A stretch of DNA of 6,043 nucleotides from an uncultured Bacteroidales bacterium. Its GTDB lineage: Bacteria > Bacteroidota > Bacteroidia > Bacteroidales > UBA932. Positions 1 to 6,043 of the stretch are shown here, one piece after another (positions within the stretch are counted from its first letter, which is position 1; each line of letters opens with the position of its first letter). The DNA lies in NCBI GenBank assembly GCA_905236955.1, contig CAJOQW010000119.1, positions 1-6,043 on the forward strand. The letters are read 5' to 3'. Both the position numbers and the translations under genes were made by a program. The notes beneath the pieces were generated by a model. That model was given only the letters and a program-made list of their open reading frames with translations, was not told the origin of the DNA and did no database searches.

Positions 1-2257
1 ACTCCTCGCACACCATGGTAACGTCGGCCATGAACTGCATCTGGATTGTCACCACGCCGTCGCCCTGGCATTCGGGACAGCGCCCACCGTCCTGGTTGAA
101 TGAGAAATAAGACGGGCCGTAACCATTTATCTTGGCGTATTGCTGTTCGGAGAGGAGTTTGCGGATTTCGTCATATACTTTCAAATACGTGACGGCATTG
201 CTGCGGGAGCTCTTTCCTATGGGGTTCTGGTCGACGTATTCCACCCGGGATATCCTGTCCAGGTTGCCTCCGAGCCCCTTGTGGGTGCCTGGCACCCCGC
301 CGCCTTCGTTCAGATGCCGGCAGAGCGCCGGATAGAGTATGTCGCCGACAAGCGAAGACTTTCCGGAACCGCTCACCCCGGTGACCACGGTAAGCACCCT
401 GAGGGGGAATTTCACATCCATTCCCTTCAGGTTGTGTTCCAAGGCCCCTATGACGCTGATGGAATAGTTCCACTCCCTTTTTTGGCGGATATAACGGCTT
501 TTTTCTCCTGAAAGATACCGGAGCGTAAGAGAACGGCCGGGAGACTTGCGGAGCTTTCGGGGATCGCCTTCGAAGACTATCTCGCCGCCGTTCACGCCGG
601 CCAGGGGCCCCATGTCTATGAGCAGGTCCGCGGCGCGGATGATATTTTCGTCGTGTTCCACGACGACGACCGTATTGCCGATGTCCCGCAGGCGTCTCAG
701 CACGCTTATAAGGCGTTCGGTGTCGCGGGGATGGAGCCCAATGGACGGCTCGTCAAGGATATAGAGGCTGCCCACAAGCGAACTGCCCAGGGCTGTGACC
801 AGGTTGATACGCTGACTCTCCCCTCCCGAAAGAGTGTTGAAGGCCCTGTTCAGGGTAAGATACCCAAGCCCGACTTCGCTGATGTATCGCAGCCGGCTGG
901 TGATTTCCCGGAGAGGCTCGGCGGCAATGGCCTCCTCGGATGGCTCCAGCTTCAAATCCGCCATGAAGACGAGGAGTTCATCGACGGTCATTGACATCCA
1001 CTCGTGGATATTCTTCCCCGCGACCTTCACATAGAGGGCCTCCCTGCGCAACCTGCTGCCATGGCAGGCGGTACAGGTGGTGCGGCCGCTGAAACGGCTC
1101 TCCATGTACTTGTACTGTATCTTGTAGCGTTGGGTATGCACCCAGTCGAAGAATTCCTTGATGCCGATGATACTGTCCTCGTTCCCGGGCTCGCTGTGGC
1201 CGTTCCATACGGCATCCACCTCCTTTTCGCTGAGGTTGCACCATGGCTCGAAGGGGCGTATGCCGTAAATTGGCGCAACATGTACCAGATGGTCCTTGAA
1301 CCAGCCCATCTTCTCGCCACGCCAGCAGGCTATGGCCCCGTCGTATATGCTCTTGCTCTTGTCGGGGACGACGAGGTCCTCGCTGATGCCGATGATCTTT
1401 CCCAGGCCCCCGCAGACGGGACAGGCACCCAGCGGGCTGTTGAAACTGAGCAGATACTCATCCGGCCTGCTGAATTGCATCCCGTCCAGTTCGAACCTGC
1501 TGGAGAAGGCCTTGAAACGGTCGTCACATACTACGGCCATGTAGCCGCAGCCCTTGTCAAAGGCGTCTCCAACGCTCTGAAGCAGACGGGTGCGCAGATC
1601 GGAGTCGGTGCCGATATCGGAAGGATCCTGCAGTCGCAGGCGGTCGATGAGCAGCATGGAGCCTTCGGGGTACTTGCCGCCTTCCTGTAGGATTTCATCG
1701 ATTGTGCGCGGCCTTCCTCCGGCGAAAAGACGGGAATAGCCCTGCTCCTTGAGGGAGAGCATCAGTTCCACCTTGTCGTCGCGCCAGTCCCAGCGGATAT
1801 CCGCCAGGATATAGAAAGTGGTGGCCCCCGATGCTTCCATGTAACGCAGGACGTCCTGCACGGTATCGGCCTTGACCTCATCCCCGCTTACCGGGGAATA
1901 GGTGCGGCCGATCCTGGCGAATACGAGCCTCAGGAAATCGTAAATCTCGGTCGTGGTACCCACAGTACTGCGGGGATTCTTGACGCTGACCTTCTGCTCT
2001 ATGGCGATTGCTGGCGGGATGCCGTCGATGACATCGACATCGGGCTTGATCATGCGCCCGAGGAACTGGCGGGCATAGGATGATATGCTCTGGGCGAAAC
2101 GGCGCTGGCCTTCGGCATAGAGGGTGTCGAACGCCAGGGAGCTCTTTCCGCTGCCGCTTATTCCGGTGATTACCACCAGCTTGCCGCGCGGTATTTCGAG
2201 GTCGATGTCCTTAAGGTTGTTGACCCTTGCGCCCTTTATGATAATACTCTCTGCCAT
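1..2257 (-). CDS. uvrA: UvrA, excinuclease ABC subunit A (partial, C-terminus outside window)
   Basis: UvrA is the DNA-damage-sensing ATPase of nucleotide excision repair; it dimerises, loads UvrB at lesions and acts in the cytoplasm. The first 752 codons are visible; E. coli UvrA has 940 residues, so roughly 190 are missing. Seen in order: Walker A GISGSGKSS (32-40); RSTVGTTTEIYDFLRL near residue 100; first zinc module with cysteine pairs C279/C282 (CPVC) and C395/C398 (CTAC); ABC signature LSGGESQR (476-483); Walker B ILDEPS with D502/E503; second Walker A GVSGSGKSS (627-635); DQNPIGKSSRSN; and the second zinc finger C727/C730, C750. The last base in the window is T, as expected for the next ligand, C753. 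The second signature and Walker B lie beyond the edge. The ATG at 2257 gives the canonical N-terminus MAESIIIKGARVNNLK and sits 15 nt after a -7 box. Bacteroidota often carry two UvrA paralogues; the SSYARQFLGRM and GIPPAIAIEQKV segments suggest the more widespread one. No defects are seen. Confidence 0.97.
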   Translation of the reverse strand, partial: MAESIIIKGARVNNLKDIDLEIPRGKLVVITGISGSGKSSLAFDTLYAEGQRRFAQSISSYARQFLGRMIKPDVDVIDGIPPAIAIEQKVSVKNPRSTVGTTTEIYDFLRLVFARIGRTYSPVSGDEVKADTVQDVLRYMEASGATTFYILADIRWDWRDDKVELMLSLKEQGYSRLFAGGRPRTIDEILQEGGKYPEGSMLLIDRLRLQDPSDIGTDSDLRTRLLQSVGDAFDKGCGYMAVVCDDRFKAFSSRFELDGMQFSRPDEYLLSFNSPLGACPVCGGLGKIIGISEDLVVPDKSKSIYDGAIACWRGEKMGWFKDHLVHVAPIYGIRPFEPWCNLSEKEVDAVWNGHSEPGNEDSIIGIKEFFDWVHTQRYKIQYKYMESRFSGRTTCTACHGSRLRREALYVKVAGKNIHEWMSMTVDELLVFMADLKLEPSEEAIAAEPLREITSRLRYISEVGLGYLTLNRAFNTLSGGESQRINLVTALGSSLVGSLYILDEPSIGLHPRDTERLISVLRRLRDIGNTVVVVEHDENIIRAADLLIDMGPLAGVNGGEIVFEGDPRKLRKSPGRSLTLRYLSGEKSRYIRQKREWNYSISVIGALEHNLKGMDVKFPLRVLTVVTGVSGSGKSSLVGDILYPALCRHLNEGGGVPGTHKGLGGNLDRISRVEYVDQNPIGKSSRSNAVTYLKVYDEIRKLLSEQQYAKINGYGPSYFSFNQDGGRCPECQGDGVVTIQMQFMADVTMVCEE

Positions 2258-2269
2258 GACCGGAACGTC

Positions 2270-2300
2270 TTGCAAAGATACTCAAGATTCCATATCTTTG
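2270..2300 (+). promoter_or_regulatory. Promoter of the small lipoprotein gene (Bacteroidota -33/-7 type)
   Basis: The -33 TTG is at 2270-2272 and the -7 box TATCTTTG at 2293-2300, with a 20-nt spacer, within the known 19-21 nt range for the Bacteroidota primary sigma factor. Only five bases separate the box from the ATG at 2306, so the predicted transcription start falls at or next to the start codon and the mRNA would be leaderless or nearly so. Confidence 0.75.
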
Positions 2301-2303
2301 CAA
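2273..2303 (-). promoter_or_regulatory. Promoter of uvrA (Bacteroidota -33/-7 type)
   Basis: On the minus strand the -33 TTG lies at 2303-2301 and the -7 box TATCTTTG at 2280-2273, again with a 20-nt spacer. The box ends 15 nt before the uvrA ATG (2257), predicting a 5' leader of about 10 nt. It physically interleaves with the plus-strand promoter, so RNA polymerase cannot occupy both at once. No LexA-type SOS box was recognised, but Bacteroidota SOS boxes are poorly known to me. Confidence 0.75.
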
Positions 2304-2305
2304 CG

Positions 2306-2689
2306 ATGAAAAAGATTGCAATCCTCATTTTCACGGCCCTGGGCATCCTTTTCCTGGGCTCTTGCAACAAGTTCGACCCTGACGACTACATCTTCTACGT
2401 GATCGATGTGGAAGAATCTTTCGTAAACAAATACCCCAACTGCACCCTTTATCTGTACGTGTGCAACGACGGCATGCACGTGGGCTCCCCGGAGATCATT
2501 TCCAAACCGAAGGCCGGCTACCACAAGATGTTCCATGCCGACGAGTCGGCCAACATGCTCAAGATAGCCGTTTACACAAGGCAGGCAGTCCCCCAGTGGG
2601 TAGGGGCGAAGTTCACCTTGGAGAAAGGCAATACCAAACAGGTGAAGCTCACAGGCCAGACGAATCTGGTCGACAATGAGCCGTACTAA
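2306..2689 (+). CDS. Small predicted lipoprotein of unknown function
   Basis: A 127-residue protein with a clear lipoprotein signal peptide: MKK, a hydrophobic core, and lipobox LGSC ending at C20. The mature part is about 108 residues. It starts CNKFDPDD, acidic soon after the lipidated cysteine, which in some Bacteroidota favours export to the outer-membrane surface; this is only suggestive here. The rest alternates short hydrophobic and polar stretches, such as CTLYLYVCN and MLKIAVYTR, consistent with a small beta-sandwich, and holds two non-lipidated cysteines (near residues 47 and 53). I recognise no family. The ATG at 2306 is chosen because it gives a normal signal peptide and lies 5 nt after the -7 box; an upstream TTG at 2270 would place the promoter inside the gene. 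It is divergent from uvrA and convergent with the decayed gene at 2649-3182. Confidence 0.8.
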   Translation: MKKIAILIFTALGILFLGSCNKFDPDDYIFYVIDVEESFVNKYPNCTLYLYVCNDGMHVGSPEIISKPKAGYHKMFHADESANMLKIAVYTRQAVPQWVGAKFTLEKGNTKQVKLTGQTNLVDNEPY

Positions 2690-3182
2690 AAAACCGGGAC
2701 GTCTCACGACGGCCCGGCCAGTACGAAACACTTAATAACCTATTCTCTACCATTATGGGGTAGAAATGGAACGCGTCGGTAAAACCTCCGATGATGTTCA
2801 ACTGATACTCCGGAGGATTGGGCTCGCCGGTGCCGGACGGGGTGCCTGGTACCGTATTCTTATTGGTAGCCATTACGGTGCGGGTATAATCGTACGGCAC
2901 CTTGGTGTAATCGCATTCGGGAGGATATTGCCTTCCCCTTGACGGACCTGCCGGGATGGCCATGTCCAGACTGTCCACCAACTCGCCCGTACTGGCGTCG
3001 AACACCCTGATCTTTCCTGAGTTGCCGGCCTTGACGCCGGAACCGGGGGCGAAGACGATCTGAAGATGGGTGTCGGGATTCACGCCGGCAGCCTTGCGGG
3101 CGGGAAAAACTGTGAGCGAATCCAGATTGCCGCTGCACGACACCAGAAGCGCAGCCAGCAAGGATGCAGATAACTATTTCAC
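2649..3182 (-). pseudogene. Remnant of a pectinesterase-type lipoprotein: leader plus Ig-like domain only
   Basis: Read on the minus strand, GTG (3182-3180), AAA, TAG is followed in the same frame by LSASLLAALLVSC, a normal signal-peptide core with lipobox LVSC. A likely ancestor was M-K-K-L-S-A-S, so codon 3 appears to have mutated to a stop and the start to GTG. The TTG at 3161 is the first start after the stop but leaves a signal peptide too short to work. The following segment (FPARKAAGVNPDTHLQIVF, then GNSGKIRVFDASTGELVDSLD, then YQLNIIGGFTDAFHFYP) resembles, from memory, the Ig-like N-terminal domain that precedes the CE8 pectin methylesterase domain in Bacteroidota proteins. Homology stops near 2750 (after PIMV). 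The frame then runs into unrelated sequence, the hairpin and the convergent gene, stopping at 2649. The whole catalytic domain is absent, probably by deletion. A short functional secreted lipoprotein is possible but would need unusual initiation. Confidence 0.6.
2694..2717 (-). terminator. Hairpin with minus-strand T-run (intrinsic terminator)
   Basis: CCGGGACGTC (2694-2703) pairs with GACGGCCCGG (2708-2717) at nine of ten positions around a TCAC loop. On the minus strand the stem is followed directly by six T residues (complement of A 2688-2693), the classic Rho-independent form; on the plus strand no T-run follows. It therefore best terminates transcription from the decayed minus-strand gene, while overlapping the stop codon of the convergent lipoprotein gene. 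An outer 6-bp pair, CGTACT (2682-2687) with AGTACG (2720-2725), could extend the stem across a 6/2 internal loop. Confidence 0.65.
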
Positions 3183-3265
3183 ATAAGAATTATACACTTC
3201 AGTTGCAATGGATGCCTAAGTTATCCTTTTTCCGGTTCTTTTCCAACTTTTATGGAAAAACTTCG

Positions 3266-3273
3266 TAACTTCG
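3266..3273 (+). promoter_or_regulatory. Probable -7 element of the membrane/coiled-coil gene
   Basis: TAACTTCG matches TAnnTTTG at five of six defined positions and is followed after exactly 5 nt by the ATG at 3279, the same geometry as at the small lipoprotein gene (TATCTTTG, 5 nt, ATG). No convincing -33 TTG is seen about 20 nt upstream; only T-rich sequence is present around 3231-3242. The position supports start codon 3279 rather than 3252. Confidence 0.5.
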
Positions 3274-3278
3274 CATCC

Positions 3279-4319
3279 ATGGGACTCTTTCTCAAGAAAA
3301 AAGCAAAGGAGATGCTGGAGCCTAAGGGCGTTGCCGGCAGTTATGCCGTGATAGCTTTGTGCATGGTGCTAGTGGCGGTGAATATCATCACTTTCATCAT
3401 GTTCCCCAAACTGCTTTCGCCGGTAGCCATCATCTTGTCGAATGTAATTACGATGCTCATAACGGCCCTGGCCTTCCGGCCGGTCGACAATCTTGTCCAG
3501 AACACCCTCCTGTCCAAGCAGCAGGAGCTTGCGGAGAAGATAGAGAAAGAGAAGGAAATCCGTCAGGAAATAGACTACCTGCGCTCCAGGAACCTGGAAC
3601 TCGAGAGCAAACTGGACACCAGGCTCCAGGCGGACGGTGCGCCGGGAGAGGTCAACTTCACCTTCAAGCTCGAGCAGATGGAATACGCCCGAAGGGGTTA
3701 TGTGGTGAAGGAAGAAGATCTCGACACGCTGCTTTCAAGTGAGGAATTCCGCGACAAGATCCCTGCCAAGGGATTCTTCCCCAATCTCCTCGAAACCATG
3801 AACCTCAAGAGTCAGGCGAACCGCAAGATATTATATATCAAGAAGTTCTATTACAAAGTTTCGATAGGCATAGATTTTACAAAAATCAAGTTCGCATTCG
3901 ATGACGGCAACCTGCTCTTCTCGGGCGTCAAGTTCGCCCGCCTGCACGACATCACCAGCGAACTGCAGCATGACCCGAAAGACATAGACCACACCTGGAT
4001 CCTCAACACCTCCGACGAGAAGGCATCGCTTATACAAAGCGCTGACTACGACAAATTGAAGGAGAGTTACGCGCGGATCCAGGAGGCCGACACCAAGGAA
4101 GCCCTCGAAGAAGACGTGGAGCGCCTGTGCCTCCAGTACACGCAGGTATTCCGCAAGAGCATAAAGGACCGATTCCCCCAAGTGGAGTTCGTGGAAGGGA
4201 TAGAAGACAGCGACAAGACCTGGTATGCCCTCAAGGACGCCGGGAAGAACCCGCGCGTGATAGCCGTGGCATCCAGCATGCTCATGCTCACCGACGTCAT
4301 CAACCATACCCAGGAATAA
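3279..4319 (+). CDS. Membrane-anchored coiled-coil protein of unknown function
   Basis: A 346-residue protein. Visible architecture: a basic N-terminus (LKKKAK, 5-10), two adjacent predicted membrane segments (about 21-42 and 45-66) joined by a very short turn containing P43 and K44, a charged coiled coil (about 72-113, with Leu/Ile at heptad-like spacing: L77, L84, I88, I94, I98, L101, L108, L112), and a soluble C-terminal region of about 230 residues. The positive-inside rule suggests an inner-membrane hairpin with both tails in the cytoplasm. The segment KILYIKKFYYKVSIGIDFTK starts a beta-rich stretch that faintly recalls DUF4230-like proteins, but I would not assign the family. The ATG at 3279 is preferred over an in-frame ATG at 3252 (nine extra residues), because the earlier one would put the -7 box inside the coding sequence. 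It lies upstream of the M49 homologue with an 88-nt gap holding its own -7 box, so co-transcription is not required. Confidence 0.75.
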   Translation: MGLFLKKKAKEMLEPKGVAGSYAVIALCMVLVAVNIITFIMFPKLLSPVAIILSNVITMLITALAFRPVDNLVQNTLLSKQQELAEKIEKEKEIRQEIDYLRSRNLELESKLDTRLQADGAPGEVNFTFKLEQMEYARRGYVVKEEDLDTLLSSEEFRDKIPAKGFFPNLLETMNLKSQANRKILYIKKFYYKVSIGIDFTKIKFAFDDGNLLFSGVKFARLHDITSELQHDPKDIDHTWILNTSDEKASLIQSADYDKLKESYARIQEADTKEALEEDVERLCLQYTQVFRKSIKDRFPQVEFVEGIEDSDKTWYALKDAGKNPRVIAVASSMLMLTDVINHTQE

Positions 4320-4375
4320 GCCCGTCTTTTCATCAACATGCCGGCAAACGGGGATATTTAATCGCCAAATTGAAT

Positions 4376-4383
4376 TATCTTTG
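4376..4383 (+). promoter_or_regulatory. -7 element upstream of the M49-like lipoprotein gene
   Basis: TATCTTTG is an exact match to TAnnTTTG and is the same octamer as in the uvrA/lipoprotein promoter. It ends 24 nt before the ATG at 4408, predicting a leader of about 18-20 nt. No TTG is present at the expected -33 position, so the promoter may be weaker or activator-dependent. Confidence 0.6.
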
Positions 4384-4407
4384 CGCCGGAAAACAATCTG
4401 ACTTGTC

Positions 4408-6000
4408 ATGAAAAAATACTTCCTCATCGCAACAGCAATGCTGGCGCTCGTATCCTGCGGCAGGCAAAAGTCACAGATCGAACGTTCAATCGAAGATTAT
4501 GCAACCATAACCGTTCCCGAACCCGACCTTTCCGGCATTACCGAGAACGGCAAGGAAGTACTCAACCTTTACCGTTTCGCCGCTTACGAAGCCGACAACA
4601 TCTACTGGAAGCAGTACTTCGGGGACAAATCCCGCCTGGAGTCTGTCGAGGCCCCGGATGTAAAGGAGTTCGCGATGATAAACTACGGCCCGTGGAACCG
4701 CCTGGACGGCACTCCTTTCATGCCCGGCTACGGCAAGAGGCCTCTGGGCGTCCATTTCTATCCCCTGGACATCACGGCGGAAGAATTCGAAGCGAGCACC
4801 CTCCGCGACAAGGAAAGTCCGTACACCCTTATCAAGAGGAACAATGACGGCACGCTCAGAAGCGTCTGGTATCATGAAGAATACGCCGAAGAAATCGACA
4901 AGATCGCATCTTATCTCACCGCGGCAGCCAACATAACCATCAAGCCGAGCGTGCGCAACTACCTCCTCAAGAAAATCGAGGCCCTCAAGACCGACGACTA
5001 TTACGAATCCGACATAGCCTGGCTGGAGATGGAAGACAGCAAGATGGACCTCGTAATCGGCCCTAACGAGACCAATGACGACCAGTTCAAGGGCATCAAG
5101 AAATCCTACGGAGCCCTCGTGCTCCTCAAGGACCTGGCCGCTACCGACCGTCTGGAGAAATATGCTGCCCTCATACCCGAACTCCAGAAAGCCCTTCCCT
5201 GCCCTGACGAATACAAGGTCTTCACACCGGGTGAATACTCCGACGTATTCGTCTGCAACGCCCTCTGCTATGCCGGCAGCTACAATGCAGGCATAAAGGA
5301 AATCGCCATCAACCTACCCGCCGACGAAAGGGTCGAGAAGGAAAGGGGCACCCGCACAATTCTTCTCGGCAACGTCATCGACGCCAAGTTCTACAATATC
5401 ATGAGTCCCGTGGCAGAACTCTTCATTACGGAAAACGCGCCCGAAGTCACAAGGAACGCCTTCTTCGTGAACCTCGCCTTCCGCGAGATGGCACACGGCC
5501 TCGGTGTCAAGGAGACGGTCAACGGCAAGGGCAGCGTCGAGAAAGCTCTCGGCAGCCACGCCCTCACATGGGAAGAAGCAAAGGCCAACGTGGTCGGTAC
5601 CTTCCTTGCGAGCAACACCTTCAAATATCCCGACCTTTCGCTCTTCATCACCCGCGATAACGTCATCGCCACCTTCGTGACCAGCCTGATCCGTTCCCAG
5701 CGTTTCGGTGAAGGCGAGGCCCTCGGAAGGGGCAACATGATGGTGCTCAACTACCTCATGAAGAACGGCGCCCTTTCGCGCAACGGCTCCGGGAAGTATT
5801 CCATCAACTATGACAAGACCCAGGAAGTCCTCGGCGAGCTCGCCGGCATCATCCTCCGCGTCCAGGCTGAAGGCGACACCGCCTTCGCGACCGAGTTCGA
5901 GAAGGAATATGCCGTGGCCCCGGCCCATTTCGACGAAGACAAGCGCCTCATGAGACTCGAGAACATCCCCATAGACGTCAGGTTCAATTTCCAGCACTGA
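4408..6000 (+). CDS. M49 (dipeptidyl-peptidase III-like) lipoprotein, probably catalytically inactive
   Basis: A 530-residue lipoprotein: signal peptide MKKYFLIATAMLALVSC with lipobox LVSC and lipidated C17. The body matches what I recall of the Bacteroidota branch of peptidase family M49: IGPNETNDDQFKG (217-229), NLPADERVEKERGTR (302-316), AHGLGVKETVNGKG (362-375), EEAKANVVG (389-397) and RFGEGEALGRGNMM (432-445). M49 enzymes are zinc aminopeptidases releasing dipeptides; members of this branch have a pentapeptide HExxH where animal DPP III has HExxGH. Here the motif is R359-E360-M-A-H363: the first zinc ligand is Arg (CGC), while the general base E360, second ligand H363 and third ligand E390 are kept. 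N394 replaces the usual acidic residue, and L439 sits where an active-site His is expected. Length and reading frame are intact, so this is not simple decay. It likely sits in the periplasm or outer membrane. M49 homology is secure; loss of activity is inferred. Confidence 0.85.
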   Translation: MKKYFLIATAMLALVSCGRQKSQIERSIEDYATITVPEPDLSGITENGKEVLNLYRFAAYEADNIYWKQYFGDKSRLESVEAPDVKEFAMINYGPWNRLDGTPFMPGYGKRPLGVHFYPLDITAEEFEASTLRDKESPYTLIKRNNDGTLRSVWYHEEYAEEIDKIASYLTAAANITIKPSVRNYLLKKIEALKTDDYYESDIAWLEMEDSKMDLVIGPNETNDDQFKGIKKSYGALVLLKDLAATDRLEKYAALIPELQKALPCPDEYKVFTPGEYSDVFVCNALCYAGSYNAGIKEIAINLPADERVEKERGTRTILLGNVIDAKFYNIMSPVAELFITENAPEVTRNAFFVNLAFREMAHGLGVKETVNGKGSVEKALGSHALTWEEAKANVVGTFLASNTFKYPDLSLFITRDNVIATFVTSLIRSQRFGEGEALGRGNMMVLNYLMKNGALSRNGSGKYSINYDKTQEVLGELAGIILRVQAEGDTAFATEFEKEYAVAPAHFDEDKRLMRLENIPIDVRFNFQH

Positions 6001-6043
6001 TGCATTCACTCTTCTTCGGCAACGGAATCGCCCACTCGATCCT
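6000..6043 (+). CDS. Start of a downstream gene, translationally coupled (partial)
   Basis: An ATG at 6000-6002 shares its A with the TGA stop of the M49 homologue (TGATG), and an open frame follows to the right edge, reading MHSLFFGNGIAHSI. This one-base overlap is typical of translational coupling within an operon. Fourteen complete codons are too few to name the product. The frame is open only for 44 nt, so chance is possible; the TGATG arrangement is the main support. Confidence 0.45.
   Translation, partial: MHSLFFGNGIAHSI

Larger units (their letters stand above)
2270..2303. repeat. Perfect 11-bp inverted repeat containing the divergent uvrA / lipoprotein promoters
   Basis: The left arm TTGCAAAGATA (2270-2280) and right arm TATCTTTGCAA (2293-2303) are exact reverse complements separated by 12 nt. 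Each arm contains TATCTTTG (a match to the Bacteroidota -7 consensus TAnnTTTG) for one direction and TTG (-33 element) for the other. The palindrome may simply result from two face-to-face promoters of identical sequence, or it could also be an operator for a dimeric regulator; the sequence cannot separate these. Confidence 0.85.

Noticed and set aside
140..1690. Long plus-strand open frames (140-511, 653-994, 1004-1690) opposite uvrA
   Set aside because: The opposite strand encodes continuous, highly conserved UvrA with all expected motifs; these frames are antisense by-products of high-GC coding sequence with no recognisable protein features or promoters.
2270..2305. Extended start for the small lipoprotein at TTG 2270
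   Set aside because: It would add 12 residues before a normal signal peptide and place the -7 box inside the gene; the ATG at 2306 fits better.
3252..3278. Start of the membrane protein at ATG 3252
   Set aside because: The nine added residues cover the likely -7 box TAACTTCG; the ATG at 3279 has the same promoter spacing as another gene in the window. It cannot be fully excluded.
3183..3278. Minus-strand promoter for the decayed gene
   Set aside because: A TTG and AT-rich sequence (TATAATTC) are present, but no -7 box with correct spacing to a -33 element could be defended.
4321..4352. CCCGT/ACGGG inverted repeat after the membrane protein gene as a terminator
   Set aside because: The stem is only 5 bp with a loop of over 20 nt and no T-run follows; too weak to call.
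3831..4427. Minus-strand 198-codon frame opposite the membrane protein
   Set aside because: It is antisense to a well-supported gene, overlaps the promoter and start of the next gene, and has no recognisable domain.
5314..6009. Minus-strand 231-codon frame opposite the M49 homologue
   Set aside because: The plus strand carries conserved M49 blocks throughout; the reverse frame is a codon-bias shadow.

Overview
The window looks like a chromosomal piece of a high-GC member of the Bacteroidota, most likely a gut-type Bacteroidales. The reasons are: a UvrA of the Bacteroidota type; three sites matching or close to the Bacteroidota promoter -7 element TAnnTTTG just upstream of start codons, with no clear Shine-Dalgarno sequences; several lipoprotein signal peptides; an M49-like peptidase of the short-motif type; and a remnant of the leader/Ig-like region that precedes pectinesterases in this phylum. 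Genus cannot be decided from the sequence.

Layout, left to right. Positions 1-2257 (minus strand) hold the first 752 codons of uvrA; its C-terminus lies beyond the left edge. A 48-bp divergent intergenic region (2258-2305) contains a perfect 11-bp inverted repeat. Each arm carries the -7 box of one promoter and the -33 TTG of the opposite one, so uvrA and a small lipoprotein gene (2306-2689, plus) are driven from one symmetrical double promoter. Next comes a decayed minus-strand gene (about 2649-3182): a lipoprotein leader with an in-frame TAG at codon 3, an Ig-like domain, and then nothing recognisable. A hairpin with a T-run on the minus strand follows it, overlapping the end of the convergent small lipoprotein gene.

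The right half is all plus strand: a membrane/coiled-coil protein of unknown function (3279-4319), a 530-residue lipoprotein homologous to dipeptidyl-peptidase III-like M49 metallopeptidases (4408-6000), and the first 14 codons of a further gene that overlaps the peptidase stop codon (TGATG) and runs off the right edge.

The genes do not form an obvious pathway. UvrA is housekeeping nucleotide excision repair. The most interesting item is the M49 homologue: its zinc motif reads REMAH instead of HExxH, and two further positions expected to be Asp and His are Asn and Leu. It may be a catalytically dead, cell-envelope-anchored pseudopeptidase. I see no RNA genes, insertion sequences, CRISPR arrays or defence system.
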